In this document: piece after piece, positions 12,590-26,500 of the stretch
Layout of the letters: every line of letters begins with the position of its first letter
Numbering within the stretch: position 1 is the stretch's first letter
Assembly (NCBI GenBank): GCA_037127315.1
Contig: JBBBDQ010000403.1
Span: 1,376,001-1,440,000, forward strand
Source: Ascarosepion bandense
Lineage: Eukaryota > Mollusca > Cephalopoda > Sepiida > Sepiidae
Direction: 5' to 3'
Length of the DNA: 64,000 bases
The notes under the pieces: model-generated
Told to the model about the DNA's origin: nothing
The model's input: the letters and a program-made list of their open reading frames with translations, nothing else
Databases searched by the model: none
Made by a program: the position numbers and the translations under genes

Positions 12590-15500
12590 AGACAGGATGT
12601 TTGTGTGTGTGTGTGTGTGTGTCTGTCAATCTGTCTGTATGCCCTTTATACAAATCCACAATTTTTATCTGATTCTCACCAAACTTCACACAAATATTTA
12701 GGCTTCCAGTCAGGTCATGGGCTACTTATTTTTTCCGAACCCCCCCCCCCCCCAAATCAGAAATTGATACCTCGATATTCAATCAGGTCTGATCAGAATT
12801 TCAGCCCTTTTATCGGGGTTGTTGCAGCAGAATTTTCTCTGACTTGGGAAAATTATGGTTTTTAGTCTCAAACATTAGTAGATGGGGTCAATAAGTTTTC
12901 ATGGACTTACTTAGGTTATAAATGACGTATTTGACTCTGATATTGGAAATTGATACCCTGATGTCCTATCAAGTCTGATCAAAATCAGGTTTTCAGTCCC
13001 TTTTATTTTTGCTTTTGCTTTGAGTTTGGCTCTAAGTAGGTATAATTGTAGTTCTCAGTCTCAGCCATGATACTATTTACTCAGAGGACTTATTTAGCCT
13101 TCAAAATTCAGTTTGCGATGGAAAACTTATGTGACATCAATGCCGGAAAATCAAAATTTGACTTACATCCATTCGTTTTTCTTTCAGTCTACGGTTTCAC
13201 TTTGACTGGAAACAACTATTGCCTTTTAGTCTTTCGTGCCAACGTGCAAAGAGTCTGAGCTCCAGGACCATAGATTAGATTTAAAGCTTTCATTACAACC
13301 GAGCAATGCCGGGCTGTACTGCTAGTACTTAATAAGAGATAAAAATCAAGAGCATAAAGAAAGTGAATTTTTTATAGTACAAATCACCAATATATTAATT
13401 ATTCTTATTTGATTTAACAATACTATTTCTGTTAAAGGTGCACTTGAGAAAATGTTGAGGTATTCTCTTTTTACTAACTAAAATTTATCCTCAATGCAAT
13501 GGTCTTTAAATGTGCACACCATATTCTGTAGTGGTGGTAGAGGCTATGTTCTTTTGGATTGTTGCCATAGGTACTGATGAAGCAGCCAATCAGAAGTTGT
13601 TCTCAATTTCTCTCCATTTCACACTCTTCCTTGCCTCCAGAGTTGATCTAATTATTAATATTCATGTCTTTGTTCTCTTTACAACTTGTTCAGCCAGTTA
13701 CTCTAATCGGAAATGTTCACCTAGATATTCTCATCTGACTCCAAAGTCAACCATTAGTTCTTTTGTCCTCAACACTCCTATATCAGAAAATAAATCATGC
13801 ATTTTATTACCTGCAGCTGTTTAACCTAGTTGGACATTGCTCAAAGTGATTAATATTGCATTTTTTCTGATCTATTCCATCGGCCTTTCTATAGCACACA
13901 TAAATAGATGGGTTCTGAGAATTTGACTAAACAGTTCTCGATATTCGAAATAACATATCTGAATAAATTCTTGAAAGTGTATGTTCAAAATTAAATTAAG
14001 TAGAAAGAACTGAATGAATTCTATTCAGTAGGAATAGAAAAAAATTAGCTTAGTATATAGTGTTTGTACATGTTCATTAGGACTCTGAACTAACTTTTTT
14101 ATCCCAGAATAGCACAAAGTTGTCAGTAGCATAATAACTTTTTCTTTCTCTTTAAGAGATTGATTAATTTTAAAATAAAATGAATTTTAAAAAAGCAAAT
14201 TTGGTTTAAAAACACATAAAAAATAAACCCTAGCCAGTCATTCCAAACTAATGCTGGTCTATCCTCCTTAAAATGATATTAATTTCAAGCCCTAATACAG
14301 TTGTTTTTCTTCTACATCTATTTTAATAACTGTTCTAAAAGTAGTTTTATCCAGATTTGTGTTGTAATTTTAGGTATATTTGATTTTTGTCTTGTTCACA
14401 GACAGCAAAATGTATATATTTTTTTAACAATGCACATTAACACAAAAATTACCTCACTTTCATTAAAATAAAATTAAAAATTATAGTTTTTAAATTTCTA
14501 AAGTTAAAATATTTTCTATTAAAGTTTGAATATATATTCTGTTGTATATAAAAGTTTAGAAGGTGTTTATCCAGTATTATGCACAAGTCTTTAGTTACTT
14601 TAAACTGTTTTTTGTCATAACATATCTTCAGGTTTGTCACACTATTTTCTGCTCTTGCATGCTTATAGTTGGAACTATTGAGGTCTCATGATTGAAATTT
14701 GAGCTTGATTCTGCCAGTTTTGTTGCTGCTGTTACAGTGTAAACATGGCCGCTCTGCTAGCAGTCTACTCCAAGAAGAAATAAAAAGCAGTGATCTGAAT
14801 CTGCAGAGAACATGCTACCTCATCAATGATAATTCGTCACTCAGGCTTACTGAATCTTTTAGTCAGTGATGGAGGTTGACAGATATCCTGCTCCTTCTTG
14901 TGTCATACTTGTCTGGTCATTTTTAAACTTCTTAATTCACTCATACACACTTTTCTGCAGTAGTGCACTTTGCCATATTGTGTTAAGACTGCAATGAATT
15001 TCAGTCCCTCAACACACATTCCAACTGTAGAAATTGGATCACTGCTCTTTGTTCCTCCTAGGTGCGTTGTGGTGCAGTGGATATCAACTCAGAACTAGAG
15101 ATCAGGGTGCCAAGTTCGAATTCCAGTTGAATTCCTTGCATTCACTTACGCACAAATAGCCGTGGGAAAGGTATTAATTTGTCTCTTCCCTCCAGTTATG
15201 GGTTAAATAATAAGATAGATTGGGTTCTATAGCCTTTGCTGACAGCCAGTCTACCGCAGAAAGCAATGGCAACCTACTGCGGGATAATCTTCTGCTCAGT
15301 CAGTCATGTCTCTTTCGGGACATGATCGCCCAAGTGTGTATCACATATGGCACTGACTGAGGTGCACATTGCTAGCAGTGTCCATGTCTACACTATAACA
15401 ACAGCACAAAAACTGGCATGATAAAACTGAAACTTAGATCACAAGAGTACCAATTATAAGCACGCATCAAAGGGCAGTGTGAAAAACAATAGTTTGTGTC

Positions 15501-16444
15501 AGTAACAGTACAGACAAGTTAAAACCAAATGGGCATACACATTCATTGTCATTAACAATGAAATTTGGAAATTTAAAAAGTTCAAAACATTAGAATGAAA
15601 TGAAAACTTTTGCTGCATGACCCAAAATGTTATTTGTGATGAAGTCATCTATTATGAGGCATGTTAAAGTGGGTTGAACATTGATAGCTGAGATTTACGG
15701 AATAGATTTGGGCATGTTGAATGCTAACTAGTTCATGTATATTATTATCACTAACCTGGTATTTTGAACAAAAAGAAAAGAAAATTTTTACTTTTATTCT
15801 TTTAAATGTTTCAATGATTTATCATTTCTCTTTGTCAGGAATTGAATGAGACTCGTACTCGTACTACAATGTCCACTGAAGAAGTTGATGGTGGCCTCAA
15901 TTCGGAATATGAAGACAAACTTGCTGATGCTCTGCGAGAAATGAGAGAAGAACATGATACTCATTTGCAGTTGGTTCGTGAAGAAATTGAAAATTTCTAT
16001 GACGCTAAGGTAAGTTTTTAACTTTTTTCTACTTGTGCAGGCTACCCAAATTGGCGTATTGAAACTGGCAAGTAATAACTAAGCAGTACTAAAATAAGAA
16101 CAAGATGAGATATCCCTCAACATGGGCAGTAGAACAAAAACAATCTATCCTAATTCAAAATTTCCTGTAGGCTACTTGGATTGACATAAGGGCAGAGGGC
16201 ACAATGGCTTAAACATATTAGATTGGCAGTTAGGTCTCATCATTTTGCAGTTGAAGTGGCTTTTTTTTTTCTCTCTCTCTCTCTCTCTCTATCTTTTCTC
16301 ATATTCTCTATCAGCTTTATTGTCTTACTTGAGGTGAAAGTAGGAACATGAAAAGTACATTCAATATTAGGAATTAGTGAATCTAAACAAATTTTATGAT
16401 TAACACCTACCTCAGCATCACTACAAATATTTAAATCTCTATCT

Positions 16445-16476
<32 letters not shown>

Positions 16477-19400
16477 CAATGACTGCTTGTTACTTCCAGG
16501 TAGAACACATGCTTATATACCCTCCTGGATATGATGATAAACTACATCCAGGAGCAAAGCCTCTGACTGAGAGATTTTGTTAGGGTACCAGTTATGTGCA
16601 AATAGCTAACCCCCAAACTGGAGTCAAAATATTATGAAACTATAAAAATACACTTTTATAGTAAAACTACCAGCGATACATTTTTTGGGGGGGAGGCGGA
16701 ATGCATGAGATATTACCAGCAATTCCTGTTTTGGAGAAAAAAAAATATTACCAGCAGTACCTTGGGTGGGGGTATTACCAGCAATGTGTTTGATTTTAGA
16801 CAAAAATACTACAAACAGATTTCTTATATAGAATACATATTTTATTCATACGAACCTTTCGAAAAAATCTTGTTGGCATTGAAAAAATTTGAGATTTTAG
16901 TATGCTGTAAAACTAAATAAACCATAAAGCTATCTAATATATGCCAGTCAAACATTTTTTATAATTATCAATGATGGTAGGTTATAAATGAACAGTTTGA
17001 GGAATTCAACACCTGAAGGATATACATTTTAATTCCATTTTATCCTGGCTTTATAATTTTTAAGCATATCTTTATCTTGAATCTTGAGTACAATAGTATT
17101 ATTTTACTAATATTTAAGACATCAGTTGTTAACTGGGGCAGTTAGTGGTAGATCTACTATGAAAGTAATGAATAGCTTTAGGGCCACTGAAGCAGCTTTT
17201 TAATGAGCAATTTTGACCTGTGAAATAATACAGTACAGCAATTTTAATCAAAATCTATGTTGTAGGGGTTAAATAATATTGCTTATCTGAACTTCATTGC
17301 TGATGGGAAGACTTCATTAGTGTATGGTCCATTTCCAAGGACCCCACCCCATCACTCTGTTCCCTGATATTTGGTCCTCAATGTTGTTGCATTGCAAGAA
17401 CCTTTGGGCCTTGTTGAAAGTTGCTGGTCGCAAATGGCTCCCCAATATCTGTTCAAGCTTCAAGGAGCTCTAAAAATTTAGATCTGTCACTGGAGACGAG
17501 ATGTCTTCGAAACAAAACTGCTGTCCTTTAATTATCACAGAGGACCATTTTTACCCCCATCACTACAGCTGATGCTTATTTTCAGAAGAACAACTTTTTG
17601 CAACTTCTTAATTCCATGATTTCTACTGATATGAAATAGAGCGATTATATTTAATCAACTGCTAGGTGTGCTGCTAAGGAGGTTGATTCCTTGTGTCATG
17701 CCAAACAGTTTTTCTTGTTAGTATCCATTTTGCACATTGATAAAGCTATCATTCATCTGTACATTGTTAAAGTTAAATGCAAATACCAACGCTGCTTAAA
17801 AGTGCTTTTTGTAGATCCAATATAAACTTTTTTAATAGTTGGGTTTTCATTTGACGTTATAGTACATTGGTGCACAATAGAATTTGTTAGACACCTATTT
17901 TTTAGTGGGCAATTGTTAGGATTTTGACAATTACATAAATTTGAATAATTATTGTTACTTTTGTTTATGTGCTGATTTAAGATTTTATGATTTTAATAAT
18001 TTTTTTCTAGATTATTTGTACAACTATAACTTAATTTAGGGCTATCTTTATAAAAAAATTTACTTAAAGGTTTATTATTAGGGAAATATTAGCCTTAACT
18101 TAGTGCTAACTATTTGGTTAAAGGTGGGTGTATACCAATGATATTTCTATTTTTCCTGTTAGTCTTATTTTTTATGTATTTGATATCATTTTTTTTTTTT
18201 TTATAGCCACTATTCTTTAGTGCCTTATTATAAAAGTCTGTGTTTATAATATACTTCTTCATTAGAAGAGGTTTTACTAATTCTATATTCCATAGAGGAA
18301 TTCTGGTGCCAAAGTGAAGATCTTTTCACTTTGGCACTGAAATTTGCCACGCATTATTCAGACTTAGGAATGAATATAATATTATAATGGCCACTAAAAC
18401 ATCCATTTATCCACAACCAAGAACAGTAGATAAAAAATAATTCTGGTGACTAATTTGACATTACAATGGGTACGTTAGACTCTGCAGAGTCTTCTGAACT
18501 CATTGGTTTATATGCTCTATATATAATCTCACTATGATATTAACAAACATGACATAGGGTTATATAGAGATGGACTTATGATAGTACAAAATTCCAAACA
18601 TTTTAAAAATGATAAAATTAGAAAACAAATTTTAGAGAATTCAAGTCTAAACTTAAAAGTAATAATATTAATTTAAAATTAGTAAACTTCCTTAATGTAA
18701 CACTGGACTTTGTAAAATCTTTTTATATTATATTGGTACTGCATGTTTAAAATTTTTTTTTTTTTTTGTCAATTTCAGTTGTCCAGCCTCCAAACCCAAC
18801 TTGAGAGAAACTCTAATTCTTCAAGTGTTATTCGTGAAGAATTGAAATCTGCAAAGAGACGTATTGATGATCTTTTGGCTGAGATCAATAGTGTTAAAGC
18901 TCAGGTATACCTTTTGCTTCTTCATTTATTTTTTTTCCCCCTCCATTACATTCTTTACACTTTTACCAGCAGTGTGGCCATTAATGCAGTCCTTTTTTTT
19001 TTTTTTTTTTTTTTTTTCCCCCCCCCTTTCTTAATTATTGAAAAAATTAAATATATATTTTTTCTGGGGATGTGCGTCATGGTGCAGTGGATATCGGCTT
19101 GGAACGTGAAATCGGGAAGCCGAGTTCGAATTCCACTTGAATTCCTTGCATTCACTTACGCGCATATACCCTTGGGAAAGGTATTAATCCGTCTCTTCCC
19201 TCCAGTTATGGGTTAAATAATAGGACAGATTGGGTTCTGTATTCTTGATCAGCAATCAGTCTACCACAGAAAGCAATGGCAACCTACTGCGGGATAATCT
19301 TCTGCCCAGTCAGTCATGTCTCTTTCGAGACATGATCGCCCAAGCGTGTATTGCGTATGGCACTTAACTGACTGATTCTGGTTTAATCTAAGCAAGCATT

Positions 19401-20499
19401 TTCTTAATGAGTACTTGTGCTTAGTTTATGGCAGATATGCATTCAATCAAAAAATACATTTAATTCTCTCACACAGTATATTTTTTGTACTTGTTTTAAT
19501 ATTACCACTTTAGCTGAACAATAAAATGGTACATAAATTCAGTTTGACTGTTGTAAATGGCATCACTTCTAAGCGACTTGAAATTGATTCCAGCAGGCTT
19601 AGAAAAGCTGGTGTTATATAACATTGATATAATTGGATGGATACAATAAAAAACATTTTGGAAAGTTAAAGCAATTAGTCAGTTAAGTGATATACACTTG
19701 GACAGTCATGTCTCTTTTCATTTATGGCTGACTAGATAGGTTTTCCCACAGAAGGTTGCCATTTCTTTCAGTGGTTGCCAACCAAGGTTATAGAACCCAA
19801 TCTGTCTTGCTATTCCAATCCATAGCTGGAAAGAGAAGAGATGAATTCATACCTTTCCCCAAGGTTATTTGCGTGAAAGTGAATGCAACAAATTCAACTG
19901 GAATTCAAACTCGGCTCTTCGATTTCTTATTCAGAGCCGATGTCCATTACACCTCAAATATGGCTATCCACTAAAAATAACATTTAAAATGATAACAATC
20001 TGTTGTATTATAAGTTTTTAAAAATTCATTATTACTTAGGAGATTGTGTGTATGTGATTGAAAAAGTGAGCTAACTAGCTAGTTAGTTACCTGGTGACTG
20101 TCACTCTTGATTTCTATTCTTGTATTGTTTACATGTATGGGAAAATCTGGTGTTGAGCCCTTCTTCATAAATATAGCAAATTTTCAACTGTGTGAGAGTG
20201 AGTGAGTTAGCTGTCAGTGACAGAGGAATTATAACAGCACTTAACATTCACTGTTCTTTTCATTGTACAGAATGCCCAATATCAAAAACGCATTACTGAC
20301 TTGGAAAATCAACTTGAACGTGATTCTGCTGAATTCCAAGCTCAACTTGCTGCCCGTGATGAAGAAATCAAACAGCTCCGTGAGTCTTTGGCCGAGCTTA
20401 CTGAAGAGTCGGCTGAACTGTGGAGTATCAAGGTTAAACTTGATATGGAGATTGCTGCCTACAGGAAATTATTGGAAGGAGAGGAGGAGAGGTGATGTT

Positions 20500-20537
<38 letters not shown>

Positions 20538-23500
20538 GTCATGATTGGATGAGTTATTAGGTATAAAATGTCTCTTCCTTTAGGAACATGAGGTTCCTAA
20601 TTTTTACAGAGCAAAACTAAATATTACAAAGAAATCAAACATTGAATTGTACAGTTTGCTCAATAATATAAAAATGATATTTCTGTGTCTCTATTTACAA
20701 AGTTATATTTCTTTGAATATGAAAAGGAGAATGATTTGCTTATTGAAGTCAACCTTTTCATTCATGCATTTTGTAATTTATTTACTTGTCTGTACTTGTT
20801 AATTACATAGATAGTTGTAATGATGATACTTCAATATTAACGTTAAAGTGGATAGAGAGGTTTTTAACTTAATTACTAGTACAGTGGTTACTCCTTTTGC
20901 TAAGGATAGTAGCACTACTTAAATACACTTGTCCACTATTTTTAAAAAAAACAAAGAAAGAAAAATAGGAAAACGTTTTTCAGGGTATAATTTTTGTAGA
21001 TTAACATTCATTAGACCTTTCTCAAGGTGCAACATCTGTCATAATCAAATATTATTTTTAATTTACGGGTTAGATTTTTATACTTTCAAAAGCACAAATA
21101 TTAGAGAAAAATAATTATCTTAAATGAAGAATAAATGGTAAACTTTTTTGTGAAGTTTTCATGTGAAGAACAAAAGTTCAGATAGCTCTGTAAAAAGTTA
21201 AAACGTGTGGGGTCTTTTTTTCCTGACAAATACCATGCCTTGACAAAAGTATAAAAAATACTTGGTGGTTCAAATCATCCTGGGTATGATGATAAACTGG
21301 AAGTGGTAGCATCTGTTAGGGTCCCACCTATGGATAAATAGTTTGACCCCCAAATTGGGGTCAAAACACTATAAAAGTATAAAAATTGACTTTTAGAGAA
21401 AAATATACATTTTTGAAGAAAAAATTATCACAACACATTTTTGAAAGAAAAAAATTCTTAGCAAAACATTTTTGAATAAAAAACTAGAAAAATTTTGAAA
21501 TATAAAAATGGTTTATGTTGTCACTTATTCTTTGCAATATTCTTTTTAGGTTGAATTTATCGGCCTCAGACACTACTCCTTCAAAATCTGTTTCTCGGAG
21601 CAGTGTTCGGAGTTCCAAGAAACGGAAACTGGCTCAAGAGGCATCTGAAGAAACAAGATCTTCATCTTCTAACCAAGGTTATGCATCTAAAGCATTAAGT
21701 AAATCTTCTCTGGGCATTGAAGATGTTGATACTGATGGAAAATACATCAAAATATCAAATTCTGGTGACAAGGTGAGTTAACAAAAATCCACATGAAATT
21801 GCACTGGAAGCAACATTGAAGGAATCAAGATATGTTAATATTTGTGCTTACACAAATTTTAATTTTACATCTTAAAAAAAACAAAAACTTTGTGCTTTAA
21901 CCTTAAACTTTATGCTTTAGTATTAAACAATTAGAAAAACACTTTTCTTTTCTTTTTAAATCACTCAGTATTTTGTATTTCAGAATTAAATTTGACATTT
22001 TACAATATGTTATATCAAGAATAATATAGCAATCAGAGTACAATGAAAATTACTATCCCATAATATTAATTTAGTGTGTGGAATGTGTTTACAATTATAA
22101 CAATCATTACAAGTAGCCTTTCTCAGAGACCATAAGCACTTGTGAATTTCAGTAGTTGTACAAAATGAATAGTTTAGAAGGAAAATTAAAAAAAAAAATG
22201 AAAATGAGTTTCTCACTTCCTTCATCAAAGATAAGTTATGGTGTGAAACTGATTTTCTCTTTTTATACCTATTCTGTTATAAAATGCAAGAATTGAGAAA
22301 CTCTTCTAATACCATTTCTATTGCTGTAATAACACACGATTTTTTTTTTTTTTTTTTATCTGGGGGTTCTTTAGCGCTAAATGTAATTCCTGTTCTAAAT
22401 GAAGTAGCTAATTTTTTTTTTTTGTTCTCTATACTCTAAGTTATTTCATGGAGAATATGTACATTTTTCTGTGATCATACATACGCTTAAATTATTTAAA
22501 GTATATATATATATTATATGCATGCTTATATTTAATATACAATAAAAAAACAAATATTAAATTTGATATTTCAAAGTCCTCCACTGCTAAAATTAGTTCA
22601 ATCTATATGATTGATAGTTTCACCAATATTCACATAAATATTAGTTTATTTTTTTAAATAATACAGCTAGAAGTTGGTCTCTGCTTTAAGGGATTAAATC
22701 ATCTGTTATTACTATTTAATAAACACCGGTTCGATATAAAATATCGTACATGTCAGATATATACTGAACCACAAATTTTTTAAAAGTTATAATTATTTTT
22801 AGTTAATATTTTATAAACCATTGTTTGGCTAGTCTTATTTTTTGTCTTCGCATCAAACTTGAGTGAAATATCTCTAAACAGAAGAATATTTTTTTCCCAA
22901 GGGCGATAACTCTGAAGCATTATTATTAAAATCAGATTAGTGACTTTTTCTGTTCTTATGTACTTAACGTCTGTGTATTATGATTTTAAGTTATGATCAA
23001 GTTTATATCATAAGTATGAATTTGAGAAATTAAATTTTCTTAGATTCTTATTAGTTAATATATTAGAAAATCTGAATATTGTCATGTTCTATTTACAGGA
23101 AGTTTCCATTGGTGGGTGGCAACTCAAGCATGATGCTGGAGAGGATGAAACCGTTTTCAAGTTTCATCGTCAAGCTGTTTTGAAATCTGGTGCATCAGTA
23201 ACAGTAGGTTCCCTCCCTCTTTCTCTCCCAAATATATTGCATTAGTTTTACAATTAATTACTATATTAATAATTTCATTGTACAAAGTCATATACTATTC
23301 AGGTTGTAAAAATATAGAATATTGTATTTGAAAAGTATTTCCCTACACTATAAAGCTTTCATTTACTTCTTTTTTTTTCTCTCTCCTTTTGTAATGTTTC
23401 TAATAAGTTTGATTTTTTTTTTAGGTCTGGAGTGCTGAAAGTGATCAAACACATAACCCTCCGACTGATTTGGTGATGAAATCTCAAAAGTGGTTTGTGT

Positions 23501-26500
23501 CAGACTCTATGAAAACCACATTACTGAATACCAGTGGAGAAGTATGACCTATAATTGAATTTCTTTGTTAATGTAGAACGTTGTTCAAAAGATTTTTTTT
23601 TTTTTTTAATTGAATCATTAAAAAAAACAAAAAAAACATTCATAACTAGGTTTGTTTAAGATATAACATTTCATTAATTACTTCTAGCTTTTTAGCACTA
23701 AAGCTCAATATAAAGCAAATTTTCATATAGTTTATAAAATAACTAAAAAAAAAAATGCTTGTGGAAACATTTTCTCTAAAATATCAATATTGTGATTATG
23801 AAATAATTTTGACTTGTGTATTTTTTGCAAATGTGTTGTATGCTAAAATTAGTAGCTGTTATGTAGTAATGTTATTTGTTATTGATCACTTAGGTTTTAT
23901 AAAAACAGAGATTCTCTCTTAATACATGTCCATCTAAGTGAAACATTACAATTTGTAATGCTTTTGAAACTAATTTCAAACCAGAAAAACACAAAGGATC
24001 ATGAAGCTTTGGAATTTCCAATTTATATTGAGTAAGGGTCTACACGAACTAACTAAAAAAGACTGTGAGGCAAAGATGAGATATGACATCATAACAAATA
24101 TTACTATACATAACAGAAGACATCACTTAATATAAGAACTCAAAAAAAAAAAAACCATTGTAACTTTTTGATGCTTGTTAAGATAAAATTAGTGCTTACA
24201 TCACAATGTGCAACTTAGCATATTGGTCTGTTCATGGAGTTTGGCAGTTTCTGAGCTTAAATGTGCTATTGCTATCAGTCAGTTAAGTACCATATGTGAT
24301 ACATGTTTGGGCGATCATGTCTCAAAAGAGACATGACTGACTGGGCAGAATATTTTCCCACAGTAGGTTGCTGTTACTTTCTACTATTGCTATGCATATT
24401 TGTAATAGATATTGTAGTCATTTATACTGTCAAAATGCTGAGAGTCACAACTTATTTTTGTTGTTGTCAATAAAACAAAATTTTCTTTTTAAACCACACA
24501 ATTGAACCTCAAAAAACATTTCATTAAATACATTTTTGTCACAATACAAGATTTATCATTACAAGCTGGCTATCATTAAATTTATGTGTAATATTTTTAA
24601 GTAAAACCCGTTCAATATTTAAAAAAATAATTGGAGTAGATAGACTAAACTATCACCCGGTTTACACTCCACCCACGTCTATTGAACGGGTGAAGAGTTT
24701 TCCTTTGTTTCCTGTTTAGGATGTGGTTTCCGGCTTTCTCTTTTCCAATCTTTTCACTCTTACGTAGCCCCCTCCAATCTTTTCACTCTTACGTAGCCGC
24801 CTTGCTTGGGGTGATATGATTTTAAAAAAAAAAAATCACCTAAACCTTTTTTTTTTTTTCAGGAAATGGCTTCTCGTGAAATGTCCAAGTCTGTCCTCCG
24901 AAGTGTGGAAAGCTTCAGAAGCAGTTTATCTCGGGATGATGGAACTGAAAGTCCTGTAAGTTTGCAAATAATAAATTTTAATATTTCACCTTTTATTCCT
25001 TAAAAGTGCAAGAATATGGATATATTTAACTTAATTTTCTCACTTCTTAAAATGGAGAAAAAATTTGCTTATTTATAGAAATTACCAACACATTATAGCA
25101 TATATTTTTTTATCCAGATCATTCCTGAAAAGTGTTTGATAAACAGTCTCAGCTTGTAATTCAACATATGGTTTGGATATCTACACAATTTAGGAATTGA
25201 GGAGAAATGCTTTTAAATTTGGATTTGAGAAAGTTGAATTTAATGATGTAAAAATCATTTATTTCCAAAAGTAATATTTTCAACATGATCTCTTTCCACA
25301 TCAGTCAGTTAAGTGCTATACGTGATATATGCTTGGGTGATCCTGTCTCAACTGATTTTCCTGCAGTATATTACCATTACTTTTTGTAGTAGACTGGTTG
25401 CCAAACAAAGCTATAGAACCCAATCTGTCCTGCTATTTAACCCATAGCTGGGGGGAGAAGGGATGGATTAATACCTTTCACAAGAGTATTTGCACATAAG
25501 TGAATACAACAAATTTGACTGGAATTCAAAGTCGGTTTTTTGATTTCTTGTTCCAAGCCAATATCCACTGCATCACAACACGCATCCACATAACTGCACT
25601 TAATTCTGGGAGAGATAAATTGAAAATTACAGAATGGAAAGTTTGGATAAAACTTCAGCTAATGACTGAGTTTTGCAGATTTATGGACTTATAAATGAAG
25701 TGTTCAGAAATCTTAAACCAATCTTACAATTGTTGCTGAGGTGTTAAAAAAAATTTTTAGGATTTCTTTTGGTGACATAAGTAAATGCTTCTTTCTTTGT
25801 TTTTTGTCGTATGAAATTTGCCCCCAACCCTTTTTTTTAATAGTATTGTGGTTAAAAAAAAAAGTGCTATAATGTATCTTAGCTTGCCATTTCTGTTATT
25901 TTATCTGTGTGGTTGATTTTTTTTATATCATCTTAGAAATATCTAATATATATTGTATTAGGTTACAAAACCTGCCCTATTTAAGGTAAGTTCTGGAAAA
26001 ATTATCCTGCAGAAAATCTATTAACTCTTACCAGAATTTTTCTTGTTCAGGTTTGCAGTTTCATTTTATCTTAAATGAAATTTCAATTTATTTAAGCCTA
26101 TTTCATCTGTGTTTCCAAAATATTTCATTTAAGATAAAATGTTTTTTCTTTTAATATTTGTATTTTTGTTCTTTCTAATTTTATTTATTTTTACTTATTT
26201 TTTTATTAGTAATCAAGTTTGACTGTTCTCACCAATTTCACATTATTCTTTTTCCTTGATGCGTGTTTTTGCTATTTTTCCCCCCTCTAACCAACATCTT
26301 TTAATAACCTGATTATTTTATCTATGCTAAGTTCTGTCACATGTGAGTGCAATGGGAAAAAAATACAACAATCTTATGGTATACATCTTGGTAAACCCTT
26401 GCCCATCTCAATGTAAAGGCAGTTAACTTTCTGTTGATATTTGTTTATGTTTTAAATCTGTTTTGTTTTTCCAGGAACGGGAACGAATTACATATTCCCG

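Larger units (their letters stand above)
9237..15838. other. Lamin intron with several insertions
   Basis: A 6.6-kb intron. Contains pyrimidine-rich low-complexity DNA (about 9540-9940), a MITE (10095), a GC-rich island (10570), a SINE dimer (11135), a tRNA-headed SINE (12408), a Helitron-like element (12583) and another SINE (15060). Remaining parts (11600-12230, 13330-15050) show nothing recognisable. Confidence 0.7.
23542..24862. other. Lamin intron with two SINEs
   Basis: Contains the partial SINE at 24274 and the SINE at 24638; the first 700 bp show only AT-rich DNA. Confidence 0.6.
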
